A stretch of 30,044 bases of DNA from positions 1 through 30,044 of the IMG/VR virus record IMGVR_UViG_3300028769_000032. The stretch is one strand, 5' to 3'. The translations under genes were made by a program, and so were the position numbers. This DNA is from a virus. Below the pieces are notes generated by a model. It was not told where the DNA came from. It worked only from the letters and a program-made list of their open reading frames with translations, and did not search any database. The first letter of the stretch is position 1, and each line of letters starts with the position of its first letter. Below are positions 29,193 to 30,044 of this stretch, one piece after another.

Positions 29193-29807
29193 TTATTTCT
29201 CCTTATAATATTCATGAATTCCATCACTAAATTGTAATTCTAAATTATTCCTAAAAAATGATGACTCACAGTCATATGTTTTGAAATATGTCGCATTATG
29301 AACATGTGGATTTCCCAATACTTCATTAACAGCTTGAATTGTTTCTTTTGTAATTTGAACTTTGTAATATCTTTTATCACTGAGAGGTGAAAATTGCCAC
29401 ACCTTACCTCTGTGCATGAAAATTATATCGTGGAGTGTGCACGGATAGTTCCCAGGCTCTTTAAGTCTATTAATAATACACTGTGCCACATTTTTCTTTT
29501 GTTCTAAATTTCCACCAGTTGCTTCAGCTTCAACCATACGAATCAAAATTTGATAATCTTCATAGGGAATGTGATATTCAAATTGATTGCCACCACGATT
29601 TATCTTTAGAGACACTCCTCCTGACCTCTGTGGCTGAATTACAGCGACTTTTTTATCATCCTTAATGGGAATATCAAAGAATGATTTCTTAATGTCTGCG
29701 ATTGATTTTAGCGGTTTGAAATGTAGGTCGATTTTGTGATGTTTGATTGGGTGAATGAGAATACATAAAGCAATGACTATCATTGCTAATACAATTTTTG
29801 GCTCCAT
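29193..29807 (-). CDS. SleB-type cell wall hydrolase with N-terminal membrane anchor
   Basis: A 204-residue protein. Residues 4-20 (KIVLAMIVIALCILIHP) form an uncleaved signal anchor or signal peptide, followed by a linker of about 60 residues. The domain from about 80 has ILIRMVEAEATGG, with the conserved Glu pair of the SleB/CwlJ hydrolase_2 family (Glu93/Glu95), NVAQCIINRLKEP, VWQFSPLSDKRY and NATYFKTYD. These are all signatures of spore-cortex or peptidoglycan lytic enzymes. It would act outside the membrane on peptidoglycan. Its place among non-structural genes rather than in a lysis or tail module is unusual. AAGGAG precedes the ATG. A six-base-arm hairpin lies in the leader. Confidence 0.82.
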   Translation of the reverse strand: MEPKIVLAMIVIALCILIHPIKHHKIDLHFKPLKSIADIKKSFFDIPIKDDKKVAVIQPQRSGGVSLKINRGGNQFEYHIPYEDYQILIRMVEAEATGGNLEQKKNVAQCIINRLKEPGNYPCTLHDIIFMHRGKVWQFSPLSDKRYYKVQITKETIQAVNEVLGNPHVHNATYFKTYDCESSFFRNNLELQFSDGIHEYYKEK

Positions 29808-29824
29808 AATTTCTCCTTAGTTGT

Positions 29825-29839
29825 ACTGTCCATGACAGT
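29825..29839. repeat. Short perfect inverted repeat in a gene leader
   Basis: ACTGTC (29825-29830) and GACAGT (29834-29839) flank three bases, about ten bases before the ribosome binding site of the wall hydrolase gene. It could form a small RNA hairpin or be a regulator site. It is short enough to be chance. Confidence 0.25.
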
Positions 29840-29873
29840 CAAATTTAGTTTTAGTTAATCTTTGTCAATCTAA

Positions 29874-30044
29874 TCAATCACCAAGATTAATAACACTTCT
29901 ACACAAGTACGAATATTCAACCGCACAACTAACAATTGAATCAAATCCAGATGAATGACCTCTGCTATATGCACTGTTGTAAATTGACTTTGCTTGATTT
30001 ACATTAAATCCACATTCATCTTGAATTGCAAGAATCAAATCTTT
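29874..30044 (-). CDS. Partial gene, C-terminus only; unknown phage protein
   Basis: The last 56 residues of a gene that enters from the right edge, ending at the TGA at 29876-29874. The visible part reads KDLILAIQDECGFNVNQAKS and continues IYNSAYSRGHSSGFDSIVS, then a Cys- and Tyr-containing helix (CAVEYSYLCRSVI). The AYSRGHSSGF pattern resembles the C-terminal helices of small phage proteins with A-Y-x-R-G-H-S-x-G, of unknown role. The frame is open without interruption to the edge and the stop is followed by a gap with the next gene's leader, so it is likely real. Function cannot be assigned. Confidence 0.55.
   Translation of the reverse strand, partial: KDLILAIQDECGFNVNQAKSIYNSAYSRGHSSGFDSIVSCAVEYSYLCRSVINLGD

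Noticed and set aside
1-30044. CRISPR arrays, tRNA genes, rRNA genes and insertion sequences
   Set aside because: I looked for spaced repeats, cloverleaf-like stems with CCA ends and transposase genes and saw none; all gaps between genes are under about 140 bases.

Overview
The window is a gene-dense, AT-rich stretch of a large double-stranded DNA bacteriophage (or closely related phage-like element). Every convincing gene lies on the minus strand, so transcription runs from the high coordinates to the low ones. Genes abut or overlap by 1-16 bases (ATGA, TAATG, TTGA junctions) and most have strong AAAGGAG/GGAGG ribosome binding sites. That, together with a SleB-type wall hydrolase, a RecU-like resolvase and sigma-A-like promoters, suggests a host in the Bacillota; this is an inference. 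No structural, packaging or lysis-cassette genes are visible: this is the replication and nucleotide-metabolism part of the genome. No stretch above about 140 bases lacks a gene.

Layout in the direction of transcription: (1) 30044-26757: the tail of an unknown gene, a SleB-type hydrolase, a phosphoribosyltransferase-like protein, a J-domain protein fused to a kinase-like domain lacking catalytic Asp residues, and a VWA-domain protein, closed by a terminator-like hairpin. (2) 26691-21211: an atypical adenylosuccinate synthetase, a tyrosine recombinase with a 37-bp loxP-like inverted repeat just upstream, small hypothetical genes (including a 55-codon Cys-rich gene with a TTG start), a dNMP kinase and an HAD nucleotidase. 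(3) 21132-19552: five small genes, two encoding membrane proteins. (4) 19415-8140: a replication operon with an SSB-like protein with acidic tail, a RecA/Sak4-like ATPase, an unknown protein, DnaB-type helicase, degenerate DnaG-type primase, Fe-S PD-(D/E)XK nuclease, HNH/AP2 homing endonuclease, DnaE-type polymerase III alpha, ERCC4 nuclease and RecU-like resolvase. (5) 8050-1730: NAD-dependent DNA ligase, three small genes, a class II (B12-dependent) ribonucleotide reductase and a LAGLIDADG homing endonuclease broken by an in-frame stop. (6) 1663-1: two conserved phage genes of unknown role and the start of a possible RNA ligase.

Together the genes supply most of a self-contained replisome (polymerase, helicase, primase, ssDNA-binding protein, ligase), recombination and resolution enzymes, and dNTP supply (reductase, dNMP kinase, nucleotidase, adenylosuccinate synthetase). 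Five leaders or gene junctions carry the same promoter pattern, TTGACA-N17/18-TAnnAT with an upstream TGn extension, and they divide regions 3-6 into transcription units. The most notable features are the loxP-like site beside the recombinase, the J-domain/pseudokinase plus VWA pair, the atypical PurA, a terminator whose 3' arm can instead mask the next ribosome binding site, and the nonsense-split homing endonuclease.
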